Shown one piece after another: positions 7,390 through 15,060 of a stretch of DNA of 43,146 nt. Location of the stretch: positions 1-43,146 of the forward strand of contig JAGVQJ010000195.1 in NCBI GenBank assembly GCA_020051775.1, read 5' to 3'. The stretch comes from Calditrichota bacterium. GTDB taxonomy: Bacteria; Electryoneota; B3-LCP. Position 1 is the first letter of the stretch; every line of letters starts with the position of its first letter. The translations under genes were made by a program, and so were the position numbers. A model generated the notes under the pieces. The model was not told where the DNA came from. It saw only the letters and a program-made list of their open reading frames with translations, and searched no databases.

Positions 7390-8403
7390 ATGAAAACCGT
7401 TATTCGCATTACTCTTCTCCTCTGTGTGTGCTGCCCCATTATGGCGCGAGCGCAAATTACTTTCCAATGGACCGATCTGCCCATCAACGCCGGAACCGTC
7501 ATTGATTATGTGAATTCCGATGTGCTGTCGCCCATCTCGTTGGATCCCGGATCTGCCGGTCACCAGAACTGGGACTTCACCAATATTTCCGTCAGCGAGA
7601 GCTTCCAACACCGGTGGTTGGATCCCACAACAACCCCGCACATCGGACTCTACCCGACCGCGAATCGCTGCTTCACCAGCGACGACGTTCACTATGGTTA
7701 TTATTGTCTAACCTCGGCAGGTCTCTGGTGGTGTGGTCAGGATACCACCGTGTATCAAGACGGCGAGCCTGTTTATACATTCCCCTGCACCTATGGTGAT
7801 ACCTGGACGACCTCCTGGTGGACGTCGCCCTACCCCCAAGTCACCGTTGAAAATGAGATAGACTATGAAGTTGATGGGTGGGGCACTATAACCGATCAAT
7901 TGGGGACCTTCAACTGCCTCCGCATTAAACGGCATTTGACCATTACGATGACTACGCCCTGGATGACGACCGTCATGACGTATTGGGGCTATGACTGGTT
8001 CGTACCGGGTTATGGCGATTTAGTCATGATGGAATCGAACATTGACGAGCCTGATCCCTATTTCACTCAAGGTTATTTCCGGCGCATTGTGGGGATCAAT
8101 ACCGGCGTCCGCCCCTTCCCGGATCAGACCGCCTTGCCCAACCAGGTGACCTTGTCCCCGGCCTATCCCAATCCTTTTAATCCCTCAACCCAAATCAACT
8201 TCAGTCTGCCCAAACCCGGAGATGTTTCTCTGGTGATATTCGATCAACTGGGTCGGCAGGTGGCGCAATTAGCAGAAGGGCGATTTACAGCAGGACAATA
8301 CCAAGCTACGTTCGAGGGATCGAGATTGGCGAGCGGTTTGTATCTGGCCACTTTAAGAGTAGACGGAGCCGCCTACACGCAAAAACTCGTGCTGATGAAG
8401 TAA
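7390..8403 (+). CDS. Secreted protein with type IX-like sorting domain, paralogue 2
   Basis: The 337-residue product is plainly a duplicate of the gene before it. It has the same GGAGGAATCATGAAAACC start context and a signal peptide ending ARAQ. It keeps the markers DVLSPISLDPG, WDFTNISVS, FPCTYGDTWTTSWW, VDGWGT, NCLRIK and IDEPDPYFTQGYFRR. The C-terminal module from about residue 255 is even more typical of the family (AYPNPFNPSTQINFSLP, QLGRQVAQL, YTQKLVLMK). The two copies are most alike at the sorting domain and around the Trp-rich motifs, and differ most in the loops between. It has its own promoter (7262-7290) and a strong terminator (8468-8500). Its function is not known, and surface display or release is inferred from the sorting domain. 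Confidence 0.88.
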   Translation: MKTVIRITLLLCVCCPIMARAQITFQWTDLPINAGTVIDYVNSDVLSPISLDPGSAGHQNWDFTNISVSESFQHRWLDPTTTPHIGLYPTANRCFTSDDVHYGYYCLTSAGLWWCGQDTTVYQDGEPVYTFPCTYGDTWTTSWWTSPYPQVTVENEIDYEVDGWGTITDQLGTFNCLRIKRHLTITMTTPWMTTVMTYWGYDWFVPGYGDLVMMESNIDEPDPYFTQGYFRRIVGINTGVRPFPDQTALPNQVTLSPAYPNPFNPSTQINFSLPKPGDVSLVIFDQLGRQVAQLAEGRFTAGQYQATFEGSRLASGLYLATLRVDGAAYTQKLVLMK

Positions 8404-8467
8404 TTAACTCCTCGCCGAGTCAGGGATTATCCGTCAACTGACAGTAGCAGCGTGATATTATTATATA

Positions 8468-8500
8468 CAAAGGCCGGTCCCTGGATCGGCCTTTGTTTTC
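8468..8500. terminator. Strong bidirectional terminator
   Basis: CAAAGGCCG (8468-8476) pairs with CGGCCTTTG (8487-8495), with further pairing inside (GTCC with GGAT), and TTTTC follows. It sits between the convergent paralogue 2 and trxB, so it can serve both strands. Confidence 0.75.
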
Positions 8501-8585
8501 TGAGAACAAATATTTCACTTTAACTTTGTTGGATCTATGTCGAGTCATATCTTTGCTATAAGCATGACCGGATTCGTGTGCAGAC

Positions 8586-9515
8586 TCACCCCTCCAGAAA
8601 TTTCTCAGCCTCCAGCGCCGCCATGCAGCCGGACCCTGCCGCCGTGATGGCCTGGCGGTAACGATGATCCTGCACATCGCCGGCGGCAAAAACTCCCTTG
8701 ACGTTAGTGGCGGTGGATTTTGACTGTGTGATAATATAACCTGTAGGTTCCATGTCCAACTGTCCCTGGAACAACTTGGAATTTGGTTCATGGCCAATGC
8801 CCATGAATACTCCGTCCACGCTCAGTACTGAGGTCGTGTTGTCACGAACGTCCCGCAACTTGACGCCCGTGACGCGCAGCGGATATTCTTCGCCTATGAT
8901 TTCTTCCGGGATTTTATGCAAAGCGAAATGAATGCGCGGGTTGCTCATGGCTTTTTCTTGCATAATGCGCGAGGCTCGCAGTTCTCCGCGCCGGTGCACA
9001 ATGGTAACTTTGGTGGCAAACTTGGTTAGAAAGGTGGCCTCCTCCATGGCGGTATCGCCGCCGCCCACTACCACGATTTCCTTTTCCCGAAAGAAAAAAC
9101 CATCGCAGGTGGCGCAGGCTGATACTCCATGACCCATAAATTTTTTCTCCGATGCCAGCCCCAACCAGCGCGCCGAGGCTCCGGTGGCGATGATCAACGC
9201 TTCGCAGGTGTATTCGCTCTCGTGCGTTTGGATATAGAAAGGTCGCTGCGCCAGATCCACCTGTACCGCTTCATCAGGCCGGTATATTGCGCCGAACCGT
9301 TCGGCTTGCAGTTTCATGGTTTCCACCAGCTCCGGGCCGCTGATGCCGTTGGCGAAACCCGGATAATTCTCGACTTCGGTGGTGATAGTGAGTTGACCGC
9401 CGGCTTGCAGTCCTTCCAAGACAACCGGATTCAATTCCGCTCGCGCGGCGTAGATGGCCGCGGTGGATCCCGCCGGTCCCGATCCCATAATAATCAAGCG
9501 ATGATGATTGGGCAT
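8586..9515 (-). CDS. trxB: Thioredoxin reductase
   Basis: This flavoenzyme passes electrons from NADPH to thioredoxin in the cytoplasm. The 309 residues match the usual low-molecular-weight TrxB length. The FAD-binding motif GSGPAGSTAAIYAARA begins at residue 11 and AGGQLTITTEVENYPGF follows at 38-54. The redox-active CATC is at 134-137 in the VSACATCDG context. The NADPH domain has VGGGDTAMEEA around 150-160 and HRRGELRAS after it. The C-terminal FAD contact GVFAAGDVQDHRYRQAITAAGSG is complete. A promoter lies upstream at 9588-9616. It is convergent with the secreted paralogues and divergent from the redox-related genes to its right. Confidence 0.96.
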   Translation of the reverse strand: MPNHHRLIIMGSGPAGSTAAIYAARAELNPVVLEGLQAGGQLTITTEVENYPGFANGISGPELVETMKLQAERFGAIYRPDEAVQVDLAQRPFYIQTHESEYTCEALIIATGASARWLGLASEKKFMGHGVSACATCDGFFFREKEIVVVGGGDTAMEEATFLTKFATKVTIVHRRGELRASRIMQEKAMSNPRIHFALHKIPEEIIGEEYPLRVTGVKLRDVRDNTTSVLSVDGVFMGIGHEPNSKLFQGQLDMEPTGYIITQSKSTATNVKGVFAAGDVQDHRYRQAITAAGSGCMAALEAEKFLEG

Positions 9516-9587
9516 ACTCTTGATCCCTCGTTGAATCTTCTGGCGAGCGAAGAAAAGTCAGACCCCTCGCCTCGCTGCCGTTTTAAA

Positions 9588-9616
9588 AATATAAATCATA
9601 GACTTCGCAAATGCAA
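9588..9616 (-). promoter_or_regulatory. Sigma-70-type promoter for trxB
   Basis: On the minus strand TTGCAT (9616-9611) and TATATT (9593-9588) are spaced by 17 bases, 72 bases upstream of the trxB start. Confidence 0.55.
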
Positions 9617-10028
9617 TGCTTTTGACGCTTTTTCAACAACCACCTTCGTGTCCGTCTTTTACCGCTGAGTCCACCAGAATTCCTCTTGTCATCGCAACTC
9701 CTGAAGAATAGCTCCACTGCGTCATGATGACTCGTTGGCTCTGACGGCGATGAAAATATTCTTCTCGGCCCTGTGATGACAATTATTAAATCTCCTTGCG
9801 ACTCTAAAAATTCTACATTTCTTACTTGACTCACTTCTCTTTTATACTTATCTTTCGACTTGACGGCAGAAGAGCGAAGAAAAAATTTAGTAGTGACATG
9901 AGAGATTGCTAAAATAAAATTGGATATTCCCCCTCAAATAAAAATTTAATTCGTACTTCATCAATAATTATATCACCATGACGACAACCGCAATCCGGTG
10001 CATCTAACTCAAAAAGAGGAGATCCATC
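9617..10028. other. AT-rich non-coding region upstream of the H1-like gene
   Basis: No convincing gene is seen. A candidate plus-strand promoter is TTGACT at 9826-9831 followed after 16 bases by TTATCT. Its start, TTACTTGACTCA, is identical to the promoter region at 39691-39702. Transcription from there would give a leader of more than 150 bases before the H1-like gene, so an unrecognised small RNA or another promoter nearer the gene is possible. Confidence 0.3.
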
Positions 10029-10220
10029 ATGCCGACGACAAAAGCAAAACCAGCAGTCAAGAAAACCGTAGCCAAGAAAGCCGCGGTCAAGAAACCCGCC
10101 GTCAAGAAAACGGCTGCAGCCGCCAAGGCCCCCGCCAAGAAGACTGCCGTCAAGAAAGCGACCGTCAAGAAAGCGGCTCCAGCTAAGAAACCGGCCGCCA
10201 AGAAAACCACAAAGAAGTAA
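10029..10220 (+). CDS. Small histone H1-like, Lys/Ala/Pro-rich basic protein
   Basis: The 63-residue product consists almost wholly of Lys, Ala, Pro, Val and Thr in tandem units of the AVKKTAVKK and PAKK type. This is the composition of bacterial H1-like C-terminal tails (HctB/AlgP-like) that bind and compact DNA. A good ribosome binding site, AGAGGAGATCC, precedes the ATG. The coding DNA is itself repetitive (repeats of CCGTCAAGAAA), so length differences between strains are likely. There is no folded domain. DNA binding is inferred from charge and composition. Confidence 0.85.
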   Translation: MPTTKAKPAVKKTVAKKAAVKKPAVKKTAAAAKAPAKKTAVKKATVKKAAPAKKPAAKKTTKK

Positions 10221-10252
10221 ACGACGGTATTCCTTTCAAATCAATAACTCAA

Positions 10253-10277
10253 GATCCCGGTCGCACTGGCCGGGATC
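10253..10277 (+). terminator. Hairpin after the H1-like gene
   Basis: GATCCCGG (10253-10260) pairs with CCGGGATC (10270-10277) over a nine-base loop. There is no good T tract, so termination is only probable. Confidence 0.4.
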
Positions 10278-10280
10278 TGG

Positions 10281-10289
10281 TGTTATAAT
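10281..10289 (+). promoter_or_regulatory. Extended -10 promoter candidate for the SOD gene
   Basis: TGTTATAAT is an extended -10 element (TGnTATAAT) placed just after the preceding hairpin. No good -35 is present at the expected distance. The start codon of the dismutase gene is at 10402. Confidence 0.4.
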
Positions 10290-10401
10290 CGTACCACGGC
10301 TCCCTCTAAAATTCTCGACAGATCCATCCAACTGCTGTTAGTCGCGCTCGTACCTAATATCACAAAACCACCTATTAACACATTCTGATAAGGAGACCTT
10401 T

Positions 10402-11007
10402 ATGGAACCGTACACCCTGCCCCCGCTTCCGTATGCTTATAACGCATTAGAACCGCATTACGATGAGCAGACCGTCAAGTTGCATCATGATATGCACCAC
10501 GCAGCTTACGTTAAGGGCTTGAATACCGCTCTGGAAAAGCTTGAACAAGCGCGGGTCTCGGACGACTTCGCGCTGGTCAAACATTGGGAGCGTGAGGTGG
10601 CCTTTCATGGATCCGGACACTTGCTGCATTCCATCTTCTGGACGAACATGAAACCCAAAGGCGGCGGCGAACCCCAGGGCGAACTGCTCAAAGCCATAAC
10701 CGGATCATTCGGCAGCTATGCGGCTTTCAAGAAGCAAATCGTGGCTGCTGCCAACGCCGTTGAGGGCAGTGGTTGGGCGGTGTTGGCTTGGAACACGGAG
10801 ATGAACAGCCTGAACGTCTACCAAGCCGAAAAGCACCAGGACTTGACGATCTGGGGAGCCATCCCGGTGTTGGTCATTGACGTATGGGAACACGCCTACT
10901 ATCTGAAATATCAGAACAAGCGTCCCGACTGGGTCAACGCCTTCTTTAATATCGTCAACTGGGACGACGTCGAGAAACGCTTGCAGAAAGCGAAATCATG
11001 CCGATAG
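10402..11007 (+). CDS. sod: Fe/Mn superoxide dismutase
   Basis: The enzyme dismutates superoxide to oxygen and hydrogen peroxide. It is 201 residues long, normal for the family, with no signal peptide and so probably cytoplasmic. The four metal ligands are visible: His28 in LHHDMHHAAYV, His76 in HGSGHLLHSIFW, and Asp160 and His164 in VIDVWEHAYYLKYQNKRPDW. Gln146 in the AEKHQDL segment sits where Mn-type enzymes carry their second-sphere Gln, but this alone does not settle Fe against Mn use. A strong AAGGAG ribosome binding site precedes the ATG by seven bases. The neighbours are trxB, a hemerythrin protein and a cytochrome, so this is an oxygen and redox group. Confidence 0.95.
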   Translation: MEPYTLPPLPYAYNALEPHYDEQTVKLHHDMHHAAYVKGLNTALEKLEQARVSDDFALVKHWEREVAFHGSGHLLHSIFWTNMKPKGGGEPQGELLKAITGSFGSYAAFKKQIVAAANAVEGSGWAVLAWNTEMNSLNVYQAEKHQDLTIWGAIPVLVIDVWEHAYYLKYQNKRPDWVNAFFNIVNWDDVEKRLQKAKSCR

Positions 11008-11077
11008 CATTTCGGCCCTCACGATTTGACTTCCCTCAGTTGACTTCTTTGTCGCTGGGGGAATTTTTGCATTGTAC

Positions 11078-11106
11078 TTGCCTCCACTGGTTAATAGCAT
11101 TATATT
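11078..11106 (+). promoter_or_regulatory. Promoter for the hemerythrin/PAS gene
   Basis: TTGCCT (11078-11083), 17 bases, TATATT (11101-11106). The start at 11144 is 37 bases downstream and preceded by CGGAGAAATAC. Confidence 0.5.
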
Positions 11107-11143
11107 AGTGGGTAAATAGAGAAAATCAATATCGGAGAAATAC

Positions 11144-12121
11144 ATGGAAGAGAATCTGGCCCCCGCTGGTCACCCCATTCACTACCTGATGGAAGAACAC
11201 AACATTTTGTTGGACACCGCTCAGAAGTTGGCCAACGTCGCCGGCAAATTAAAGAATTTCCCGACTTATGAGGCTGCCGCGACAGAAATGATCGAAATAG
11301 AGAAGGCCGTGCAGATCTTCCGCGACAGTGCCAACCACTACTTGCGCGAAGAGAACGTCATCTTTCCTCTGCTGGACAAAAAGGGCTTCTCAGGCCCGCC
11401 CGCCGTCATGTGGTCGGAACATAATCAAATCCGCGATCTTGAGAAAGCCATGTACCAATTGATGGATCAGGCTCGTTCCCTCGCCTATCCTGATTTCGCC
11501 GTTAAAATAAAACGCGTCGCCGACAATCAGGCTCAAATGCTGACCAATCACTTCCACAAGGAGAACAACATCCTTTTCCCCACGGCTCTGGAAATCCTGG
11601 GCGAGCTTGAGTGGACTGACGCGCGCAAGGAATTCGAGAAGATCGGTTTCTGCCCCTTCACGCCGGGCGTGCAGAAACAGACTCCCGAGACAGATGAAGT
11701 CCGCCACACCGCCCAAGTTGGAGAGGGCCTCGCGTTTTCCACTGGATCGCTGACGACGACTGAACTGGAAGCCATCTTCGCTACTCTGCCGGTGGAGATC
11801 ACGTTTGTGGATGCTGACGATCGCCTGAAATTCTTCAGCGAATCGAAAAATCCCATCTTCACTCGCAGCACCGCGGCTCTGGGCATGGCTGTGCAAAATT
11901 GCCATCCGCAAAAGAGTGTCCACCTGGTCAATCAGATTCTGGCAGAATTCAAGAGCGGTCAGCGTGATGTGGCTGATTTCAGGATTCACATGCAAGGCAA
12001 GTACGTTTACATCCGCTACTTCGCGGTGCGCGACAAGCAAGGTCAATATCTGGGCGCCATGGAAGTCACGCAGGATATCAAGGATCTGCAGGCCTTGGAA
12101 GGGGAGAAGAGGTTGCTCTAA
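11144..12121 (+). CDS. Hemerythrin-like plus PAS protein (DUF438-type)
   Basis: The 325-residue soluble protein has two parts. Residues about 9-165 are a hemerythrin-type helical bundle with regularly spaced His/Glu ligands: HYLMEEHNILL, NHYLREENVIFPLL, MWSEHNQIRDLE and NHFHKENNILFPTALE. This arrangement binds a di-iron centre that senses or handles oxygen or nitric oxide. Residues about 200-325 form a PAS domain, seen in the LPVEITFVDADDRLKFFSES opening, IHMQGKYVYIRYFAVRD and the YLGAMEVTQDIKDLQALEG ending. The combination is that of DUF438/PAS proteins, proposed sensors or iron-sulfur repair factors. There is no output domain, so any signalling must go through a partner. A promoter at 11078-11106 and a strong terminator at 12152-12180 make it a single-gene unit. 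Confidence 0.9.
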   Translation: MEENLAPAGHPIHYLMEEHNILLDTAQKLANVAGKLKNFPTYEAAATEMIEIEKAVQIFRDSANHYLREENVIFPLLDKKGFSGPPAVMWSEHNQIRDLEKAMYQLMDQARSLAYPDFAVKIKRVADNQAQMLTNHFHKENNILFPTALEILGELEWTDARKEFEKIGFCPFTPGVQKQTPETDEVRHTAQVGEGLAFSTGSLTTTELEAIFATLPVEITFVDADDRLKFFSESKNPIFTRSTAALGMAVQNCHPQKSVHLVNQILAEFKSGQRDVADFRIHMQGKYVYIRYFAVRDKQGQYLGAMEVTQDIKDLQALEGEKRLL

Positions 12122-12151
12122 CTTAAAGTAAGAACGAAAAAATAAAAACTA

Positions 12152-12180
12152 AAAGGCGCTCGACTGAGCGCCTTTGTTTT
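12152..12180. terminator. Strong rho-independent terminator
   Basis: AAAGGCGCTC (12152-12161) pairs perfectly with GAGCGCCTTT (12166-12175) around a GACT loop. A-rich sequence precedes it and TGTTTT follows. It lies between the convergent hemerythrin gene and the cytochrome gene and should work for both. Confidence 0.87.
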
Positions 12181-12202
12181 ACTGTATTCTGAATTACGCA
12201 TC

Positions 12203-13663
12203 CTACTTTTTGTATCTCTCAATGAACTCCTTCTGCTCTTTCACCCGGCGCTCTTTCTCTTTGGGATCAAGTTTTCCAGTGTACCAGGCATGTTCGGGGC
12301 GAGCTAACAATTCGGTCAGGGCGACATTCAGTGCCTTCGCGCCGGCAACCTTCACTGGGTCAGTAGAATGCAGATTCGCCTCCGCGATCTCTTTAAGCTC
12401 AGGGATGAATTTCGTATACCAGTGCTTGCCCACCTCATAAAGCCCGTGCCAATGCGTGTAGTCCGGCGCCATCATGGATACGCCGTGGCGAGCGCGTCGT
12501 CCTTCGTGGTGCCAGATCTCGTACCAGGTGAATTCAATCGGATCGTCGAATTGGGTGGCGCTAATGAGTTTGCTGTCATAAACGATTTGCATCAACTTGG
12601 AGCCGGGATCGCCGAACTTAGTATTGTAGAGTTGAATAACACCGTCGTACTGTTCGTAGAAATTCCCCACAAATCCCGAGGAATGGCAAACGCTGCAAAC
12701 TTGCTGCATTTCCGCGCGGCGCTTATCCCAGGTGATCGCAGCCATCTTTTCCAAGCCCAACTTTTTATCAGAGATCTCCGGGCGTATGGAAACCGCCGGC
12801 CGGTTGTTCCAACTGATGCGCGTGCCGACATCGTGAGTCACGGGCAACAGATCACCTTCGGAGGTGCGTACCGCTGACATGTGGCACGTAGCGCAAGTGG
12901 GAGCAGCCGTGTAATCTTCTCCCAGCACCCACTTGGCATGATCCATGTTCAGATCGTCCTTGTGAGCCGCGTAGGCGATGCCATGTTTGGACTCTTCATA
13001 GACTTCCTTCTGCGGGTGATCAGGCCCCAGGTGGCATTTGCCGCAGGTTTCCGGCTGCCGTGCCTGCGCTGCCGAAAAGGCATGTCGTTGGTGGCACGCG
13101 CTGCATGATCCCACGCTGCCATCGGGATTAAAGCGTCCAATACCGGTGTTCGGCCAACCGCTGCTGAGCGGGTTACCATCCTTCCCGATCTTCACTTCAT
13201 TGCCGTGGCATTGGGCGCACCCGCTGACGGTCAACGCTGATCCTCCCTGAAAATTCCAATCTCCCTCCACGATATCCGCCAGAAAATTATCCAGCGAACC
13301 CAGAATGAAACCCGCTTTGGCATGGTGACTCTCATCGAACTGTGCCACCTCCGTTTGGTGGCATCTGCCACAGTCTTTCGGTGTCACCACCACGCTGATC
13401 AGGAAGTCCTCATGCTTGACTGCATCTTTGTCTCCAGCTTGAGCTTGATGGCATTCGTAGCAGCCGACGTTGGCGCGGAAGTGTTTCGAGGTACCCCATT
13501 CCTGATAGATGCCAAGCGACGCCTCCCGGTGGCACGTCACGCACTGCTGCGATTGCGTTGACATTTGGGTGGGGATGGTGGTCTGGGCAGAGGCCACTAA
13601 TGTACCAGTGGTGATCAGACCGATAAAAATGGCTCCGACGTAGATCCTTTGGGCAGTGTTCAT
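12203..13663 (-). CDS. Octaheme c-type cytochrome of the hydroxylamine oxidoreductase family
   Basis: The 486-residue product has a cleavable signal peptide (ending ASAQ) and exactly eight CxxCH heme sites, at residues 41, 68, 98, 149, 187, 207, 257 and 323. It should be periplasmic. The FNPDGSVGSCSACHQRHAFS segment, the GPDHPQKEVYEESKHG motif and the spacing place it in the HAO/epsilon-HAO family. These proteins oxidise hydroxylamine or hydrazine, or reduce nitrite, NO or hydroxylamine to ammonium. The heme-free C-terminus (about 330-486) is helical and charged, as in HAO. DYTHWHGLYEVGKHWY near 401-416 is a candidate for the region holding, or lacking, the Tyr that crosslinks the catalytic heme in true HAO. 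No membrane quinol dehydrogenase or cytochrome partner lies beside it. TTGGAGG gives a good ribosome binding site. Direction of catalysis is unknown. Confidence 0.9.
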   Translation of the reverse strand: MNTAQRIYVGAIFIGLITTGTLVASAQTTIPTQMSTQSQQCVTCHREASLGIYQEWGTSKHFRANVGCYECHQAQAGDKDAVKHEDFLISVVVTPKDCGRCHQTEVAQFDESHHAKAGFILGSLDNFLADIVEGDWNFQGGSALTVSGCAQCHGNEVKIGKDGNPLSSGWPNTGIGRFNPDGSVGSCSACHQRHAFSAAQARQPETCGKCHLGPDHPQKEVYEESKHGIAYAAHKDDLNMDHAKWVLGEDYTAAPTCATCHMSAVRTSEGDLLPVTHDVGTRISWNNRPAVSIRPEISDKKLGLEKMAAITWDKRRAEMQQVCSVCHSSGFVGNFYEQYDGVIQLYNTKFGDPGSKLMQIVYDSKLISATQFDDPIEFTWYEIWHHEGRRARHGVSMMAPDYTHWHGLYEVGKHWYTKFIPELKEIAEANLHSTDPVKVAGAKALNVALTELLARPEHAWYTGKLDPKEKERRVKEQKEFIERYKK

Positions 13664-13729
13664 GGGGCCTCCAATTATTTCCTGAGAGGATGAGTTGTAA
13701 GCCTCTTACGGGAAATTCTTCACTAAAGT

Positions 13730-13762
13730 TGGAAAAAAATGAGGCAATCCATCCGGATTACC
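13730..13762 (-). terminator. Rho-independent terminator of pepT
   Basis: Read on the minus strand, GGTAATCC, a GGAT loop and GGATTGCC form a stem with one G-T wobble pair (plus-strand arms 13743-13750 and 13755-13762). A run of T follows at 13739-13733. It separates pepT from the cytochrome gene downstream. Confidence 0.68.
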
Positions 13763-13783
13763 CCATTATAGGTTGGAATGTGG

Positions 13784-15040
13784 CTACTTCTTCGTCCACT
13801 GTTCCGCCAGTAATACAATCACTGTGGCGGCTTTGGTTAAGCTGGATTTGGCCACCCATTCCTTGCGGGAGTGGAAGAGCATGCCACCAGCGAAAATATT
13901 GGGCGTCGGGTGACCCATCAAGGACAAGCGAGCCCCATCGGTCCCGCCGCGAATAGCCTTGTATTTCACCGGAATCCCGGCGGCTTCCATCGCCTGGCGC
14001 GCCAAGTTCACGGATTCCGGGAATTTCTCCATCACCGTCCACATGTTCTCGTACTGGTGCTTGAATTCCAGGTTGATCTTCAAACCGGGATGCTTGAACT
14101 CGAACATCTCCTTCAGGCGGCGCAGGTGGTCCATGCGGTGTTCGTTTTTCGGTACCACGAAGTCGCGGATAATCATCTTGGCGGTGGCTTCTTCTTCTGT
14201 GCCGGAAATTCCGGTGATGTGGAAAAAGCCTTCGCGCAACTCCGTGTGTTCGGGAGTTTCCCATTCCGGCAGAGCGGCTAAGAATCGCGCCAGTACTGTC
14301 GCGGCGTTGACCATCTTATTCTTGGCGTACCCGGGATGCACGCTGACGCCCTTGAAGGTGATGGTGGCGCCCCAGGCGTCGAAGCATTCCGCCTCCAACT
14401 CGCCCGGTTCACCGCCGTCCATGGTGTAATTGAATTTGGGTAACTTGGCCAAAGTGATTTTGTCCGTGCCTTGCCCGATCTCTTCATCCGGAGTAAAACA
14501 GATGCGGATTTCGCCGTGTTTCAGTTCCTGGAATTTGATCATCGCGGCGACGGCAGTCATGATTTCCGCCACACCCGCTTTGTCGTCAGCGCCCAGCAAA
14601 GTGGTGCCGGAACCGGTGATGATGGTGTCTCCGACGAATTCCTTCAACTCGGGAGAATCCTGCGTCGTGACCTGCAGGTTGGGATCATCCGGGAAGGTAA
14701 GAGCTGAACCGTCATAATTGGCGCGCAGGTAGGGTTTCACGTTCTCGCCGGAAACGGCGGGGGAAGTGTCCACGTGCGCCACCAGGCCGATGGTCTCGGT
14801 TTTAACGCCGGCGCTCGCCGGAAGCGTCGCATAAAGATAGCAGTGTTCATCCAGGGTTACGTCCTTCAGTCCGAGCTCTTTGCACTCTTTCTCCAGCATA
14901 CGGCCTAAGTCGAACTGCCGCTGCGTGGAAGGATAAGTTCCGGTGGTTTCATCGGACGTAGTATAAACCTGCACGTAGCGCAGGAAGCGGTCCAGCACCT
15001 CTTTGTCGAGAAACGAGGTGATTTTGTCAGGTAAGGCCAT
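13784..15040 (-). CDS. pepT: Peptidase T (tripeptide aminopeptidase)
   Basis: This cytoplasmic di-zinc M20 peptidase releases the N-terminal residue of tripeptides. The 418 residues match the family length. Visible metal and active-site motifs are LVAHVDTSPAVSG, LLGADDKAG, CFTPDEEIGQGTDK (catalytic Glu and metal ligand), TMDGGEPGELEAECFDAW, the dimerisation-domain segment HPGYAKNKMVNA, and the C-terminal RGGTDGARLS and GGMLFHSRKEWV. It starts 20 bases after the aldolase gene in the same direction, so the two are probably co-transcribed. A terminator follows at 13730-13762. Confidence 0.96.
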   Translation of the reverse strand: MALPDKITSFLDKEVLDRFLRYVQVYTTSDETTGTYPSTQRQFDLGRMLEKECKELGLKDVTLDEHCYLYATLPASAGVKTETIGLVAHVDTSPAVSGENVKPYLRANYDGSALTFPDDPNLQVTTQDSPELKEFVGDTIITGSGTTLLGADDKAGVAEIMTAVAAMIKFQELKHGEIRICFTPDEEIGQGTDKITLAKLPKFNYTMDGGEPGELEAECFDAWGATITFKGVSVHPGYAKNKMVNAATVLARFLAALPEWETPEHTELREGFFHITGISGTEEEATAKMIIRDFVVPKNEHRMDHLRRLKEMFEFKHPGLKINLEFKHQYENMWTVMEKFPESVNLARQAMEAAGIPVKYKAIRGGTDGARLSLMGHPTPNIFAGGMLFHSRKEWVAKSSLTKAATVIVLLAEQWTKK

Positions 15041-15060
15041 GGGTTCCTCTGGTTAAAGGT

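Noticed and set aside
9583-9834. Minus-strand frame of 83 codons upstream of trxB
   Set aside because: It overlaps the trxB promoter and has a basic, unstructured-looking product. No start context.
11390-12046. Minus-strand frame of about 218 codons opposite the hemerythrin/PAS gene
   Set aside because: It is antisense to a well-supported gene. Its His/Val-rich composition mirrors the codon bias of the other strand.
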